NCBI GenBank assembly: GCA_965601485.1
Contig: OZ271846.1
Coordinates: 1,054,001-1,118,000, forward strand
Length of the DNA stretch: 64,000 nt
Direction: 5' to 3'
Source: Methylotenera_A aquatica
GTDB lineage: Bacteria; Pseudomonadota; Gammaproteobacteria; Burkholderiales; Methylophilaceae
A model generated the notes under the pieces. It was not told the origin of the DNA, did not search any database, and saw nothing but the letters and a program-made list of their open reading frames with translations. Both the position numbers and the translations under genes were made by a program. Positions 25,353-34,672 of the stretch are shown here, one piece after another. Each line of letters starts with the position of its first letter. Position 1 is the stretch's first letter.

Positions 25353-26138
25353 TTAACATGGCTTAGCGTCAGCTTTTGCCTGTTTAAACAGGTTAAAAAA
25401 GTTATATGTCGTGGCCATCATCACTTCTTCTAAAGAAATGCCTCTAAGCGTCGCAATTTCTTGCGCCACATATCTAACATAGGCAGGCTGATTGGTTTTT
25501 CCCCTAAATGGAGTTGGCGCCAAATAGGGTGAATCGGTTTCCACCAACACTCTATCTAGGGGAATGGCTTTCGCGACATCTTTGAGTTGCGTTGCGTTTT
25601 TAAAGGTGACAATGCCAGAAAAAGAGATATAAAATCCCATTTCAATGGCTGCTTGCGCCACTTCCAAGCTTTCTGTAAAGCAATGCATCACCCCAGCCAC
25701 TCTATTGGCGCACTCTTCTTGCATGATGCGTAAAGTGTCTTGTGCGGCACTTCTGGTGTGAATAATCAATGGCTTATTGGCTATAACAGCTGCGCGAATA
25801 TGCGTTCGAAAACGTTCACGTTGCCATTCTAAATCGCTGGTTAATCTAAAGTAATCTAATCCCGTTTCGCCAATGGCGACAATTTTAGGATGATTTGCAA
25901 GCTGCACCAGCATATCCACAGAAGGCTCTTCGATGTCTTCATAATCGGGATGAACTCCCACGGAGGCATAAAAATTCTCATATTGCTCGGCCAAGCTTAA
26001 TACTTCGGGAAACTTATCTAAGGTAACAGAAACGCATAGCGCATGACCCACCTGCGCCTCTTGCATGGATAGTCTTACAGACTGAATATTAGCGATAATT
26101 TCAGGAAAATTAAGATGGCAGTGTGAATCTACAAGCAT
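25353..26138 (-). CDS. TatD-family metal-dependent deoxyribonuclease
   Basis: A 261-residue TIM-barrel hydrolase starting MLVDSHCHLNF with the first metal His pair. It also has GETGLDYFR, IIHTRSA, MHCFTES and LVETDSPYLAP, the full TatD/YcfH signature. The family trims DNA or is linked to nucleic-acid quality control. Its place after holB and pilZ is the usual one for ycfH in proteobacteria. Confidence 0.93.
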   Translation of the reverse strand: MLVDSHCHLNFPEIIANIQSVRLSMQEAQVGHALCVSVTLDKFPEVLSLAEQYENFYASVGVHPDYEDIEEPSVDMLVQLANHPKIVAIGETGLDYFRLTSDLEWQRERFRTHIRAAVIANKPLIIHTRSAAQDTLRIMQEECANRVAGVMHCFTESLEVAQAAIEMGFYISFSGIVTFKNATQLKDVAKAIPLDRVLVETDSPYLAPTPFRGKTNQPAYVRYVAQEIATLRGISLEEVMMATTYNFFNLFKQAKADAKPC

Positions 26139-26224
26139 AAGGTGACCAAAACAGATGTATTACAAAAAACAATAAGCACTATTAACCAATTTAAAGAAAT
26201 ATATAAAAAATTACATCGCATGTA

Positions 26225-26605
26225 TTACATGGTATGCGTGGCGCGATTGGATTTTAAGGTGCCGCCTAAGATGGATTCAATTTTATTACGCACTTCTAAA
26301 CCACCATCTTTTTCGCTAAATTGCACCCCAATACCCTGAGGTCGATTAGCAGAAGCGGTCGGCGTTATCCAAACAACTTTACCAACAACTTTGAATTTAA
26401 CTGGTTCATCAACTAAGCTTAGTAGCATAAATACTTCTTCACCAATTTTATAAGCTTTGTTGGTGGGAATAAACAACCCGCCGCCCTTAATATAAGGCAT
26501 AAAAGCGGCATACAAGGCTGATTTTTCTTTAATTGCCAGCGATAAAACGCCAGGCTTGTTCACCGATTGATCAGCCACTGGATTAACGGTTGTTTGTGTA
26601 CTCAA
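26225..26605 (-). CDS. PilZ-domain protein
   Basis: A 126-residue single PilZ domain of the type IV pilus PilZ type: YIKGGGLFIPTNKAYKIGEEVFML and QGIGVQFSEKDGG. The classic c-di-GMP RxxxR motif is absent, as in pilus-assembly PilZ. The start is TTG at 26605, with a weak AAGGGA upstream. It lies in the holB-pilZ-tatD order known from many proteobacteria. It is probably required for pilus assembly through PilB and FimX-type partners, none of which are in this window. Confidence 0.88.
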   Translation of the reverse strand: MSTQTTVNPVADQSVNKPGVLSLAIKEKSALYAAFMPYIKGGGLFIPTNKAYKIGEEVFMLLSLVDEPVKFKVVGKVVWITPTASANRPQGIGVQFSEKDGGLEVRNKIESILGGTLKSNRATHTM

Positions 26606-26661
26606 TTGAAAATTTTCCCTTTCTTTTAATTAATTCAATTACTTAATTAAAAAACATAAGC

Positions 26662-27666
26662 TCAAAATTGTGTGCTAATTGTTTTTGCGCTGAATATTTT
26701 AGTATAGTGCAACAGTATATTTTCAAGCTGCATTTCGTTGCTTAAAGGATGATTTGCCATCTTTTTCGCATAGACCAACTTTTGCTGAAAACCTAACAAC
26801 AAATTCAAGTTTACGCTTTTGCACAATGCTTGCAAAGCGCTAATATGCTGAGTGTGATATTGAGATTTTTGCGTTAACTTATAAGTGGTTAAATCAAAAA
26901 TCCACTTTTGCAAAGTGTCAATTGCAAGCTCCATACCTAATGATAAAAGCATAGTTGCGCACATAAAGGGTTGCAATTTTGCACCCAATGCCAGCTGCTT
27001 AATTAAATCAGCAGTCAAATCTGCATCGGCATCCGCCTGCAAAGCAATTAAAGGTGCTCCGCCTGCGTAATCCAATAAACTTTCAGCGTTGGCTAAATTT
27101 TGTTGTTCAAGCCAATTTAGGGCGACCTGTCTAGTAGGTAATTGCATATCAATTGCTTGACAGCGGCTGGTTATAGTAGCCAGCAAGCGCTGAGGTTGAT
27201 TGGTCACTAACAAAAACAGCGTATTGGCTGGAGGCTCCTCTAACATCTTTAATAAGGCATTTGCAGAAGCCACATTTAACGTTTCGGCAGGCGAAATTAA
27301 AATAACGCGATAGCCATTGACCTGATGTTGCGATAGACTCAAATAATCAATCAGTTGTCGTATCTGTGAAACCGATATTTGGCTTTTTTTAGCCGTTTTT
27401 TTCTTAGGTGCATCATCTGATGATTCGATATCCTCTGGACTAATCATGCGAAAATCGGGGTGATGCATTTCTTTGAACCAAAGGCAGCTCATACACTCAC
27501 CACAAGCATGCGTTTCAATTGGGGCTTTGCATAAAAGGCTGCGCGCTAACTCCAATGCAAAGTCTTGTTTGCCAATACCAGCACATCCACGCAACAGTAA
27601 TGCATGTGGCAAAGTCTCACGCTTTTGCATGATATGCTGCCATTGATTTTTTTGCCAAATATACAT
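26662..27666 (-). CDS. holB: DNA polymerase III delta-prime subunit
   Basis: A 334-residue clamp-loader subunit. The P-loop-like RGCAGIGKQDFALELARSLL is at about 27-46 and a four-Cys zinc finger (CKAP...CGEC..C) follows. The sensor region has LNVASANALLKMLEEPP and TSRCQAIDM. Delta-prime helps open the sliding clamp. It lies 5 bp downstream of tmk, a conserved pairing. Confidence 0.93.
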   Translation of the reverse strand: MYIWQKNQWQHIMQKRETLPHALLLRGCAGIGKQDFALELARSLLCKAPIETHACGECMSCLWFKEMHHPDFRMISPEDIESSDDAPKKKTAKKSQISVSQIRQLIDYLSLSQHQVNGYRVILISPAETLNVASANALLKMLEEPPANTLFLLVTNQPQRLLATITSRCQAIDMQLPTRQVALNWLEQQNLANAESLLDYAGGAPLIALQADADADLTADLIKQLALGAKLQPFMCATMLLSLGMELAIDTLQKWIFDLTTYKLTQKSQYHTQHISALQALCKSVNLNLLLGFQQKLVYAKKMANHPLSNEMQLENILLHYTKIFSAKTISTQF

Positions 27667-27671
27667 ATTAA

Positions 27672-28292
27672 TTATATAGTTGCCATTATATTTTTAACTA
27701 ACACTTCAACTTTATCAATGGACTGATTAGCATCAATAATATGAAAGATGTGTGAGTTTTCGGCTGCTCTTTTTAAATAAGCCTGGCGTAATTTCTCAAA
27801 AAACTGGGCATTTTCACGTTCAAATTTATCCGGCTCACGCGCACTTCTCAGCCTTTGAATACTAATTTCTACTGGGACATCAAATAGCAAGGTAGCATCT
27901 GGGCGCAAATCGTCTTGTACCCAAGTTTCAAGCTGTTTAATTTTGCTTGGCAACACCCCTTTTGCCCCACATTGATATGCATAAGTTGCATCGGTAAAGC
28001 GATCTGAAAGCACATAAGCGCCACGCGCCAAGGAAGGCTCAATGACGTTGGCAATATGCTCTCGTCTAGCCGCAAACATTAAAAGTGTTTCAGTCTCAGC
28101 ATGCATAGACTCATGCAGCAATAAGGCTCTTAATTTCTCGCCTAGCACTGTGCCACCTGGCTCACGGGTTGATACTACCTCTACACCACGCGACTCCAGC
28201 AGCTCTATAATCAGGGGGATATGCGTGCTTTTGCCTGCGCCATCCATGCCTTCTAAAGTAATGAATTTGCCTTTTTGTTCTCGATTATTCAT
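27672..28292 (-). CDS. tmk: Thymidylate kinase
   Basis: A 206-residue dTMP kinase with P-loop GMDGAGKSTH, STREPGG (DR-type TMP-binding loop) and LSDRFTDATYAYQ with the catalytic D-R. The lid carries RLRSAREPDKFE. It makes dTDP for DNA synthesis. Its start overlaps the mltG stop by 4 bp (ATGA), so the two are translationally coupled. Confidence 0.96.
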   Translation of the reverse strand: MNNREQKGKFITLEGMDGAGKSTHIPLIIELLESRGVEVVSTREPGGTVLGEKLRALLLHESMHAETETLLMFAARREHIANVIEPSLARGAYVLSDRFTDATYAYQCGAKGVLPSKIKQLETWVQDDLRPDATLLFDVPVEISIQRLRSAREPDKFERENAQFFEKLRQAYLKRAAENSHIFHIIDANQSIDKVEVLVKNIMATI

Positions 28293-29296
28293 TTTTTAGT
28301 CTTTGGTTTTAATTGGTATTTGCTAACGGCTTGATTATGTTCTGCCAATGAATTAGAAAACGCATGACTGCCATCGCCCTTGCCCACAAAATACAATGCC
28401 TTGGTTTGTTGGGGATGTAATGTGGCTTCGATTGATGCCAAGCCCGGCATAGCAATTGGCGTTGGCGGCAATCCGCTGCGGGTATAAGTGTTATAAATAG
28501 TATCCGTTTGTAAATCTTTACGGCGAATATTGCCATCATACTTTTTGCCCATTCCATAAATTACCGTTGGGTCGGTCTGCAAGCGCATGCCGATGCGTAA
28601 TCGGTTAAGAAAAACGCCTGCAATCATTGGCCGCTCAGAGTTTTTTCCCGTTTCTTTCTCTACAACTGAAGCCATAATCAGCGCTTCATAGCTGTTCTTG
28701 TAAGGCAAATTAGGCGCTCTATTATTCCAAGCTTGATTTAACTTAGCCTGCATGGAGTCGTAAGCGCGCTTTAACAAAATAGTATCTTGCGTACCGCGGT
28801 CGAAGTAAAAGGTATCAGGAAAAAACAAGCCTTCTGCATGCGCCTCACCATTGCCTACCAACTTCATAATTTCAGCGTCTGATAATGCTTGTGTTGTGTT
28901 TTTAATCGCATCATTTTTGGCTATTTTTTCGCGCATCTGCTTGAATGTTTTACCCTCAATAAAGGTAATACTACCCTGAGTGGCTTTGCCACGATTAAGT
29001 GACAGAAGCAATTGATAAGGGGTGACATTTTTATTTAAGGTGTAATCGCCTGCTTTTAAATTTTGTTCTTTTTCTAGTATTTTTGCCAATAGAATAAAGG
29101 GCCAAGGGCTACCCAATACTTTCTGTTCTACTAGTTGATTGGCAATACTTCTAAGTCCGCTTTTTGGTTGAATAATGATTTCTTGCGCCTGCGGGCTTAG
29201 TTTTAGCGATGTTCTAGCGTATTGAAATAACAATACACTACATAAAACAGCTACGATTATGCTGGCATTTATACCGAATCGGATTAATCGCATCAT
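28289..29296 (-). CDS. mltG: Endolytic murein transglycosylase
   Basis: 335 residues with one N-terminal membrane segment (about 9-27) and a LysM-like region (KSGLRSIANQLVEQKVLGSP, AGDYTL). The YceG catalytic domain has SVVEKETG with the catalytic Glu, LQTDPTVIYG, YNTYTRSGLPPTPIAMPG and the terminal ALYFVGKGDGSH. It cuts nascent glycan strands at the inner membrane and controls their length. The gene overlaps pabC upstream and tmk downstream by 4 bp each. Confidence 0.95.
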   Translation of the reverse strand: MMRLIRFGINASIIVAVLCSVLLFQYARTSLKLSPQAQEIIIQPKSGLRSIANQLVEQKVLGSPWPFILLAKILEKEQNLKAGDYTLNKNVTPYQLLLSLNRGKATQGSITFIEGKTFKQMREKIAKNDAIKNTTQALSDAEIMKLVGNGEAHAEGLFFPDTFYFDRGTQDTILLKRAYDSMQAKLNQAWNNRAPNLPYKNSYEALIMASVVEKETGKNSERPMIAGVFLNRLRIGMRLQTDPTVIYGMGKKYDGNIRRKDLQTDTIYNTYTRSGLPPTPIAMPGLASIEATLHPQQTKALYFVGKGDGSHAFSNSLAEHNQAVSKYQLKPKTKK

Positions 29297-30111
29297 ACTT
29301 GTAATATTTTTCTTATATCAGCTGCAAGTGGAGTGGGCGACCAATCTATTTGTAAAATACTTTTAGCCTGCAATGCGCCATAAATGCTATTGGTGATGAT
29401 GACTACGTCGGCAGAAAGTAGTTTTGGCAGAGTAATATTTTCAACATTAACCGTTAAACCAAGCAAATGCCCCAAATCGATCACACGCTGTCTAGTTACG
29501 CCCGCAATGCCACACTGATCTAGTTTGGGCGTAATTAGGGTATCGCCAAAACAAACAAAAATATTCGCCGCCGTGCATTCAATCACTTGATCATGGTCAT
29601 CTAGCATAATGCCATCCATAATGCTGGGGTCTGTCCACTCCATACGCGCCAGGACATTTTCTAGCCGATTTAAATGCTTGACACCAGCCAGCAATGGTTG
29701 TGATGCCAGTGGTGTTTTACATACATGTAGATTTACACCTTCACTGAAGTAACTATCGGGGTAAGCTCGAACTTTCGATTTAATTACTACCCGCACAGGG
29801 CTAGTTACTGCAGGGGGCGCATAGCCTCGTTCGCCCTCACCTCTGGTGATAATAATTTTTGCAATTGCTGTTTCGTCTGGCATAAACAATTGCTGTAAAT
29901 CACTCATTAGCAATTCGGCACTTGGGCAGACAATTTTAATCACGGCGCAATCCGCTACTAATTTTTGATAATGCTGCGGCCAACATTCAGGCATTCCATT
30001 GCGCATAATCAATGTGCGAAAAACTCCATCACCGTAAGCTAATCCACGATCCAATGGCGAAACTGTTTGTTCAAAACTTCCGTTAACGATAAATGATTGT
30101 GAATGCGCCAT
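29293..30111 (-). CDS. pabC: Aminodeoxychorismate lyase
   Basis: A 272-residue PLP enzyme of fold type IV that converts aminodeoxychorismate to p-aminobenzoate for folate. The motifs are DRGLAYGDGVFRT, the Schiff-base Lys in GVKHLNRLENVLAR, and ECTAANIF with the Glu that precedes the PLP ring, then GIAGVTRQRVI. It lies between fabF and mltG, the conserved proteobacterial order. Confidence 0.93.
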   Translation of the reverse strand: MAHSQSFIVNGSFEQTVSPLDRGLAYGDGVFRTLIMRNGMPECWPQHYQKLVADCAVIKIVCPSAELLMSDLQQLFMPDETAIAKIIITRGEGERGYAPPAVTSPVRVVIKSKVRAYPDSYFSEGVNLHVCKTPLASQPLLAGVKHLNRLENVLARMEWTDPSIMDGIMLDDHDQVIECTAANIFVCFGDTLITPKLDQCGIAGVTRQRVIDLGHLLGLTVNVENITLPKLLSADVVIITNSIYGALQAKSILQIDWSPTPLAADIRKILQV

Positions 30112-30141
30112 GTACGCAATTAAACCATAGCTACAGCCAAT

Positions 30142-30174
30142 AAAAAAGCCTGCAACGCTTGAATTGCAGGCTTT
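30142..30174 (-). terminator. Terminator after fabF
   Basis: An 11-bp perfect stem (AAAGCCTGCAA / TTGCAGGCTTT) with an 8-nt loop, followed on the minus strand by TTTTTTATT. It ends the fab transcript between fabF and pabC. Confidence 0.85.
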
Positions 30175-30227
30175 CTGTTTTAATCAGTTTGTTGTGAGTA
30201 TTGTTAAGCTTATATTTTTTTATGAAA

Positions 30228-31463
30228 TTAGATTTTCTTAAAAACTAGACTGCCGTTTGTGCCACCAAAACCAAAGTTGTTTTTAAGCGCGTATTCAATT
30301 GGCATGTCACGTGCCGTATTGGCGCAATAATCTAAGTCACACTCTGGGTCTTGATTGAAAATATTAATTGTTGGCGGAGAAATTTGATGATGAATCGCAA
30401 GCACCGTAAATACGGACTCTAAACCACCTGCGCCGCCTAATAAGTGCCCTGTCATGGATTTCGTCGAGTTAACAACTATTTTGCTTGCATGCGCGCCAAA
30501 TGTGGCTTTAATCGCATTGGTTTCGTTAGCATCACCCAATGGCGTAGATGTACCATGCGCATTTACATATTGCACTTTACTGGCATCAATACCCGCATTT
30601 TTCAACGCGTTATTCATAGAACGACGCGGTCCGTCCATATTTGGTGCCGTCATATGATAAGCGTCAGCACTCATGCCATAACCAATTAGTTCAGCGTAAA
30701 TGCGCGCACCACGTGTTTTTGCGTGTTCATATTCCTCTAACACCATTACACCAGCACCTTCGCCAATCACAAAGCCATCACGGTCTCTATCCCAAGGGCG
30801 GCTTGCAGTTGCAGGGTCGTCATTGCGGGTAGAGAGTGCACGTGAAGCTGCAAAACCACCAACTCCTAGCTCTGTAATAGCGGCTTCTGCACCGCCCGCT
30901 AACATTACATCGGCATCGCCATATTCAATCATGCGTGCTGCATCGCCAATAGAATGCGTACCTGTTGTGCAAGCCGTTACAATTGACACATTAGGGCCTT
31001 TTAAGCCAAGCATAATACTTAAGTTGCCTGAAATCATATTGATGATGGTACCGGGAATAAAGAATGGTGAAATTTTGCGTGTACCACCTTCATCATATAT
31101 ATCGTTAGTCGCTTCGATTGAAGCTAAACCGCCGATACCAGAGCCAATGGATACACCAATTCGCTCACCATTTTCTTCTGTAACTTCTATACCTGAATCT
31201 TTAAATGCTTCAATACCAGCTATTAAACCAAAATGAATAAACCTATCCATACGGCGTGCTTCTTTTGCCGATAGATAATTTTCAACATTGAAATCTTTTA
31301 CTTCACCCGCAATTTGCGACGTAAAAGCAGACGGATCAAATTTGGTGATGCGTGCTATACCCGATTGGCCTTTGACAATGTTAGCCCAAGCTTTTTCTGT
31401 GCCGACTCCCACTGGGGAAACAACACCTAAACCCGTAATTACAACCCTACGTTTTTCGCTCAT
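30228..31463 (-). CDS. fabF: 3-oxoacyl-ACP synthase II
   Basis: A 411-residue condensing enzyme that elongates acyl-ACP with malonyl-ACP. The catalytic Cys lies in VTACTTGTHSIGDAA, the His residues in YVNAHGTSTPLGD and STKSMTGHLLGGAGG, and the C-terminal NNFGFGGTNGSL is complete. The length is typical. It follows acpP on the same strand with a hairpin between them, which may lower its expression relative to ACP. Confidence 0.97.
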   Translation of the reverse strand: MSEKRRVVITGLGVVSPVGVGTEKAWANIVKGQSGIARITKFDPSAFTSQIAGEVKDFNVENYLSAKEARRMDRFIHFGLIAGIEAFKDSGIEVTEENGERIGVSIGSGIGGLASIEATNDIYDEGGTRKISPFFIPGTIINMISGNLSIMLGLKGPNVSIVTACTTGTHSIGDAARMIEYGDADVMLAGGAEAAITELGVGGFAASRALSTRNDDPATASRPWDRDRDGFVIGEGAGVMVLEEYEHAKTRGARIYAELIGYGMSADAYHMTAPNMDGPRRSMNNALKNAGIDASKVQYVNAHGTSTPLGDANETNAIKATFGAHASKIVVNSTKSMTGHLLGGAGGLESVFTVLAIHHQISPPTINIFNQDPECDLDYCANTARDMPIEYALKNNFGFGGTNGSLVFKKI

Positions 31464-31550
31464 TATTTAGATTTCACCGTTATACACATGATTATAGATT
31501 CATGGTTAAATTGAAGATTGAATGGCATGAAAAAATGACTACTCAACAAA

Positions 31551-31579
31551 ATTCAGCCCTCATATTAAGAGGGCTGAAA
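31551..31579 (-). terminator. Hairpin between acpP and fabF
   Basis: A 10-bp perfect stem (TTCAGCCCTC / GAGGGCTGAA) with a 7-nt loop, followed on the minus strand by TTTTG. It lies 19 bp after the acpP stop. A partial terminator here would explain far higher ACP than FabF levels. Confidence 0.75.
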
Positions 31580-31597
31580 ATTGAAGGGTATATTGAA

Positions 31598-31834
31598 TTA
31601 CTTAAGGTTTGCGTTAACGTAATCAATCGCTTGTTGCACTGTCGTGATTTTTTCCGCTTCGTCATCTGGAATTTCACAGTCAAACTCTTCTTCAAGCGCC
31701 ATTACTAACTCCACTGTATCTAGTGAATCGGCACCCAAATCATCTACAAATGATGATGCATTTTTTACGTCAGCTTCATTTGCACCTAATTGTTCACAAA
31801 CAATTTTTCTTACACGTTGTTCGATGTCAGACAT
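31598..31834 (-). CDS. acpP: Acyl carrier protein
   Basis: A 78-residue acidic four-helix protein. The 4'-phosphopantetheine Ser lies in DLGADSLDTVELVMALEEEF. It carries growing acyl chains for the Fab enzymes and for LpxA, LpxD and PlsX encoded in this window. A GGGG-rich ribosome site precedes the ATG. Confidence 0.98.
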   Translation of the reverse strand: MSDIEQRVRKIVCEQLGANEADVKNASSFVDDLGADSLDTVELVMALEEEFDCEIPDDEAEKITTVQQAIDYVNANLK

Positions 31835-31948
31835 CTAAATACCCCTTTGATTAAAAATTAGCTTCTAGCTAAGAGCGTATTCTAACAAAACTCTGGAATA
31901 AAACAAAAATGCTTTTTAAATAAATATAATGATTAACTTATACAAATT

Positions 31949-32704
31949 TTACGCCATGTACATGCCGCCATTCACATGTATAGTTTCTCCAGAAATATAA
32001 GCTGCGTTTGGGGAAGCTAAAAAAGCCACTGTTGATGCGATTTCTTTCACATTACCCAAGCGTCCAAGCGGCACGCGCTCAAGCATTTTGGTTTTAATGG
32101 TTTCTGGCAGTTCTGCCGTCATATCTGTTTCAATAAAGCCTGGTGCCACACAATTAACGGTAATATTGCGGCTTCCTACTTCTGAGGCTAATGATTTTGT
32201 AAAGCCGCTCATACCGGCTTTTGCCGCGGCATAATTGGTTTGCCCCGCATTACCCATATGACCTACTACGCTAGAAATACTAATAATGCGGCCTGTACGC
32301 GCTTTCATCATAGGGCGCAGCACCGCTTGGCTCATACGGAAAACGGATTTTAAATTAGTTGAAATAACCGCATCCCAATCCTCATCGCTCATGCGCATCA
32401 ATAAAGTATCGCGTGTGATACCTGCATTGTTTACCAAAATTGATATGTCGCCAAATTGGGCAGCTATCTCTTTTAAAACAAATTCTACTTGAGTGATATC
32501 GTTCACATCTAAAGCCATGCCAACACCTTTAATGCCCGCTTGTTTAAAATTAGACTGTATGCTTTCAGCACCACTGGCACTGGTTGCCGTGCCAATCACT
32601 GTCGCCCCTTGCTGACCCAGTTCAGCGGCAATTGCTGCACCAATGCCACGACTTGCTCCTGTTACCAAAGCAATTTGGCCATTTAATAATTGAATATTTG
32701 ACAT
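31949..32704 (-). CDS. fabG: 3-oxoacyl-ACP reductase
   Basis: A 251-residue short-chain dehydrogenase using NADPH. It has TGASRGIG (cofactor), NNAGITRD, and the catalytic Ser-Tyr-Lys in ISSVVGHMGNAGQTNYAAAK, with GFIETDMT and HVNGGMYM at the end. It reduces 3-oxoacyl-ACP in each elongation cycle. It lies between fabD and acpP. Confidence 0.97.
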   Translation of the reverse strand: MSNIQLLNGQIALVTGASRGIGAAIAAELGQQGATVIGTATSASGAESIQSNFKQAGIKGVGMALDVNDITQVEFVLKEIAAQFGDISILVNNAGITRDTLLMRMSDEDWDAVISTNLKSVFRMSQAVLRPMMKARTGRIISISSVVGHMGNAGQTNYAAAKAGMSGFTKSLASEVGSRNITVNCVAPGFIETDMTAELPETIKTKMLERVPLGRLGNVKEIASTVAFLASPNAAYISGETIHVNGGMYMA

Positions 32705-32730
32705 TAAGTAAACCTCTTAACTAATTGATT

Positions 32731-33657
32731 TTAATTATTACTTATAAATTCTGAAAGTGCATCATTTGAAATCAAAGCAACGCAAGGTAATTCCGCCACA
32801 ATGCGCTTAGTAAGTCCAGTCAATACTTTTCCTGGACCACATTCCGCACTATTAGTAGCACCGCTTGCATAAATCGCTTGCACCGTTTCTACCCAACGCA
32901 CTGGACTGTAAAGCTGGCGCACCAATGCTTGTTTAATTTCAGCCGCATTCACATAACTGGCTACATCCGCATTATGTAAAACGGGTATTTGTGGCGTTTG
33001 TACAAACACATTTTCTAAGTAAACAGCCAACTTTTCTGCCGCAGGTTTCATTAATGCACAATGCGAAGACACGCTAACAAGCAATGGCAATGCTCGTTTC
33101 GCACCTTTTGCTTTGGCGATTTCCATGCCACGTTCAACGGCGGCTTTATTGCCTGCAATCACCACTTGGCCAGGTGAGTTTAAATTAACCGCTTCGCAGA
33201 CCTCACCTTGTGCCGATTCTAAACATACCGCGCGAACCGTTTCGTCATCCAAGCCAAGTATAGCCGCCATTGCACCCACGCCTTCAGGTACGGCGCTTTG
33301 CATTACTTCTGCGCGGTATTTAACTAGAGGCAAAGAATCTGCATAGCTAAGTGCACCAGCAGATACTAAAGCGGCATATTCACCCAAGCTATGCCCTGCT
33401 AAAATACTGGGTTGCTTGCCACCAGTTTGTTGATATGCGCGCCAAGTAGCAATACCTGCAACGAGCATTAATGGTTGTGTATGTTGCGTCAAATTAAGCA
33501 ACTCATTAGGCTCCGTCGCCATAGACCAAAAATCCACACCCAAAATATCAGACGCTTCAATAAAGGTTTGTTTGATAAAAGGGTTATCACCAAAGCCGCT
33601 CATCATGCCAACGGATTGTGAGCCTTGCCCCGGAAAGAAAAATGCAAATTGATTCAT
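32731..33657 (-). CDS. fabD: Malonyl-CoA-ACP transacylase
   Basis: A 308-residue acyltransferase that loads malonate onto ACP. It has FPGQGSQSVGMM, the nucleophile Ser in AGHSLGEYAAL, an Arg in YRAEVMQ and the catalytic His in SSHCALMKPAAEKL. The length is normal and it lies in the conserved plsX-fabH-fabD-fabG order. Confidence 0.97.
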   Translation of the reverse strand: MNQFAFFFPGQGSQSVGMMSGFGDNPFIKQTFIEASDILGVDFWSMATEPNELLNLTQHTQPLMLVAGIATWRAYQQTGGKQPSILAGHSLGEYAALVSAGALSYADSLPLVKYRAEVMQSAVPEGVGAMAAILGLDDETVRAVCLESAQGEVCEAVNLNSPGQVVIAGNKAAVERGMEIAKAKGAKRALPLLVSVSSHCALMKPAAEKLAVYLENVFVQTPQIPVLHNADVASYVNAAEIKQALVRQLYSPVRWVETVQAIYASGATNSAECGPGKVLTGLTKRIVAELPCVALISNDALSEFISNN

Positions 33658-33697
33658 ATTTTAGTTATTTAAATTAAGGATAATATTTAACTGGTGT

Positions 33698-34672
33698 TTA
33701 GTACTTGATAAGGGCTGAACCCCAAGTAAAACCGCCACCAAACGCCTCCATCAAAATCACATCGCCACGTTTAATGCGCCCATCTTTTATCGCCACATCC
33801 AATGCCAAAGGAATAGATGCGGCAGATGTATTGCCGTGCTTATCAACGGTTACTATAACTTTATCCATGCTCATGTCTAGTTTCTTTGCCGTCGCCTGCA
33901 AAATACGAATGTTGGCTTGATGCGGCACCAGCCAATCAATATCACTTTTTTGCATGCCATTTGCGGCTAAAGTTTCATCCACAATTTGGTCTAGTGTATT
34001 GACTGCCATTTTAAAAACAGCGTTGCCTTCCATGATGACGGTGTCTGATGTTCCATCTTGCTTGCGTGGCACATGTAGCATTTTTTCATAGTTGCCGTCC
34101 GCATGTAAATGCGTTGAAATAACGCCTACTTCAATTGAGGCTTGCAGAATAATAGCGCCTGCTCCATCACCCCACAAAATGCAGTTGCCACGGTCTGTAT
34201 AATCAGTAATGCGCGAAAAGGTTTCAGCGCCTATTACCAGTACGCATTTTGCGCCACCTGCTTTAATGAAATTATTAGCGGTTGTCAGAGCATAGACAAA
34301 TCCACTGCACACGGCTTGAATATCAAATGCAGGGCAGCCAGCAATACCCAACTTTCGCTGCACAATAGTTGCAACGCTTGGAAATACTTTATCAGGCGTG
34401 GTAGTTGCAACAATAATTAAATCAATAGCATTGGCTTCTATGCGAGCACTTGCAATTGCATTTTGCGCGGCATTAAAAGCTAAATCACTGGTAAACTCGT
34501 CAGCAGCAGCAATATGCCTTTCACGAATACCAGTACGGCTAAATATCCACTCATCGGTGGTATCCACCATTTTTTCTAAATCAGCATTGCTTAATATACT
34601 TTGCGGTAAATAGCTGCCAGTTCCTGCTATTCTTGCATTCTTTTCTGTATCACTAGAGTGTAATTTGGTCAT
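33698..34672 (-). CDS. fabH: 3-oxoacyl-ACP synthase III
   Basis: A 324-residue initiating condensing enzyme using acetyl-CoA and malonyl-ACP. The Cys-His-Asn triad is visible in DIQAVCSGFVYAL, WLVPHQANIRI and DKHGNTSAASIPLAL. The N-terminal GTGSYLP and EWIFSRTGIRERH are typical. It overlaps plsX by 4 bp, so translation is coupled. Confidence 0.97.
   Translation of the reverse strand: MTKLHSSDTEKNARIAGTGSYLPQSILSNADLEKMVDTTDEWIFSRTGIRERHIAAADEFTSDLAFNAAQNAIASARIEANAIDLIIVATTTPDKVFPSVATIVQRKLGIAGCPAFDIQAVCSGFVYALTTANNFIKAGGAKCVLVIGAETFSRITDYTDRGNCILWGDGAGAIILQASIEVGVISTHLHADGNYEKMLHVPRKQDGTSDTVIMEGNAVFKMAVNTLDQIVDETLAANGMQKSDIDWLVPHQANIRILQATAKKLDMSMDKVIVTVDKHGNTSAASIPLALDVAIKDGRIKRGDVILMEAFGGGFTWGSALIKY

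Noticed and set aside
30700..31236. Plus-strand open frame of 178 codons opposite fabF
   Set aside because: The low-complexity Ser/Pro/Ala translation is the complement of fabF codons.
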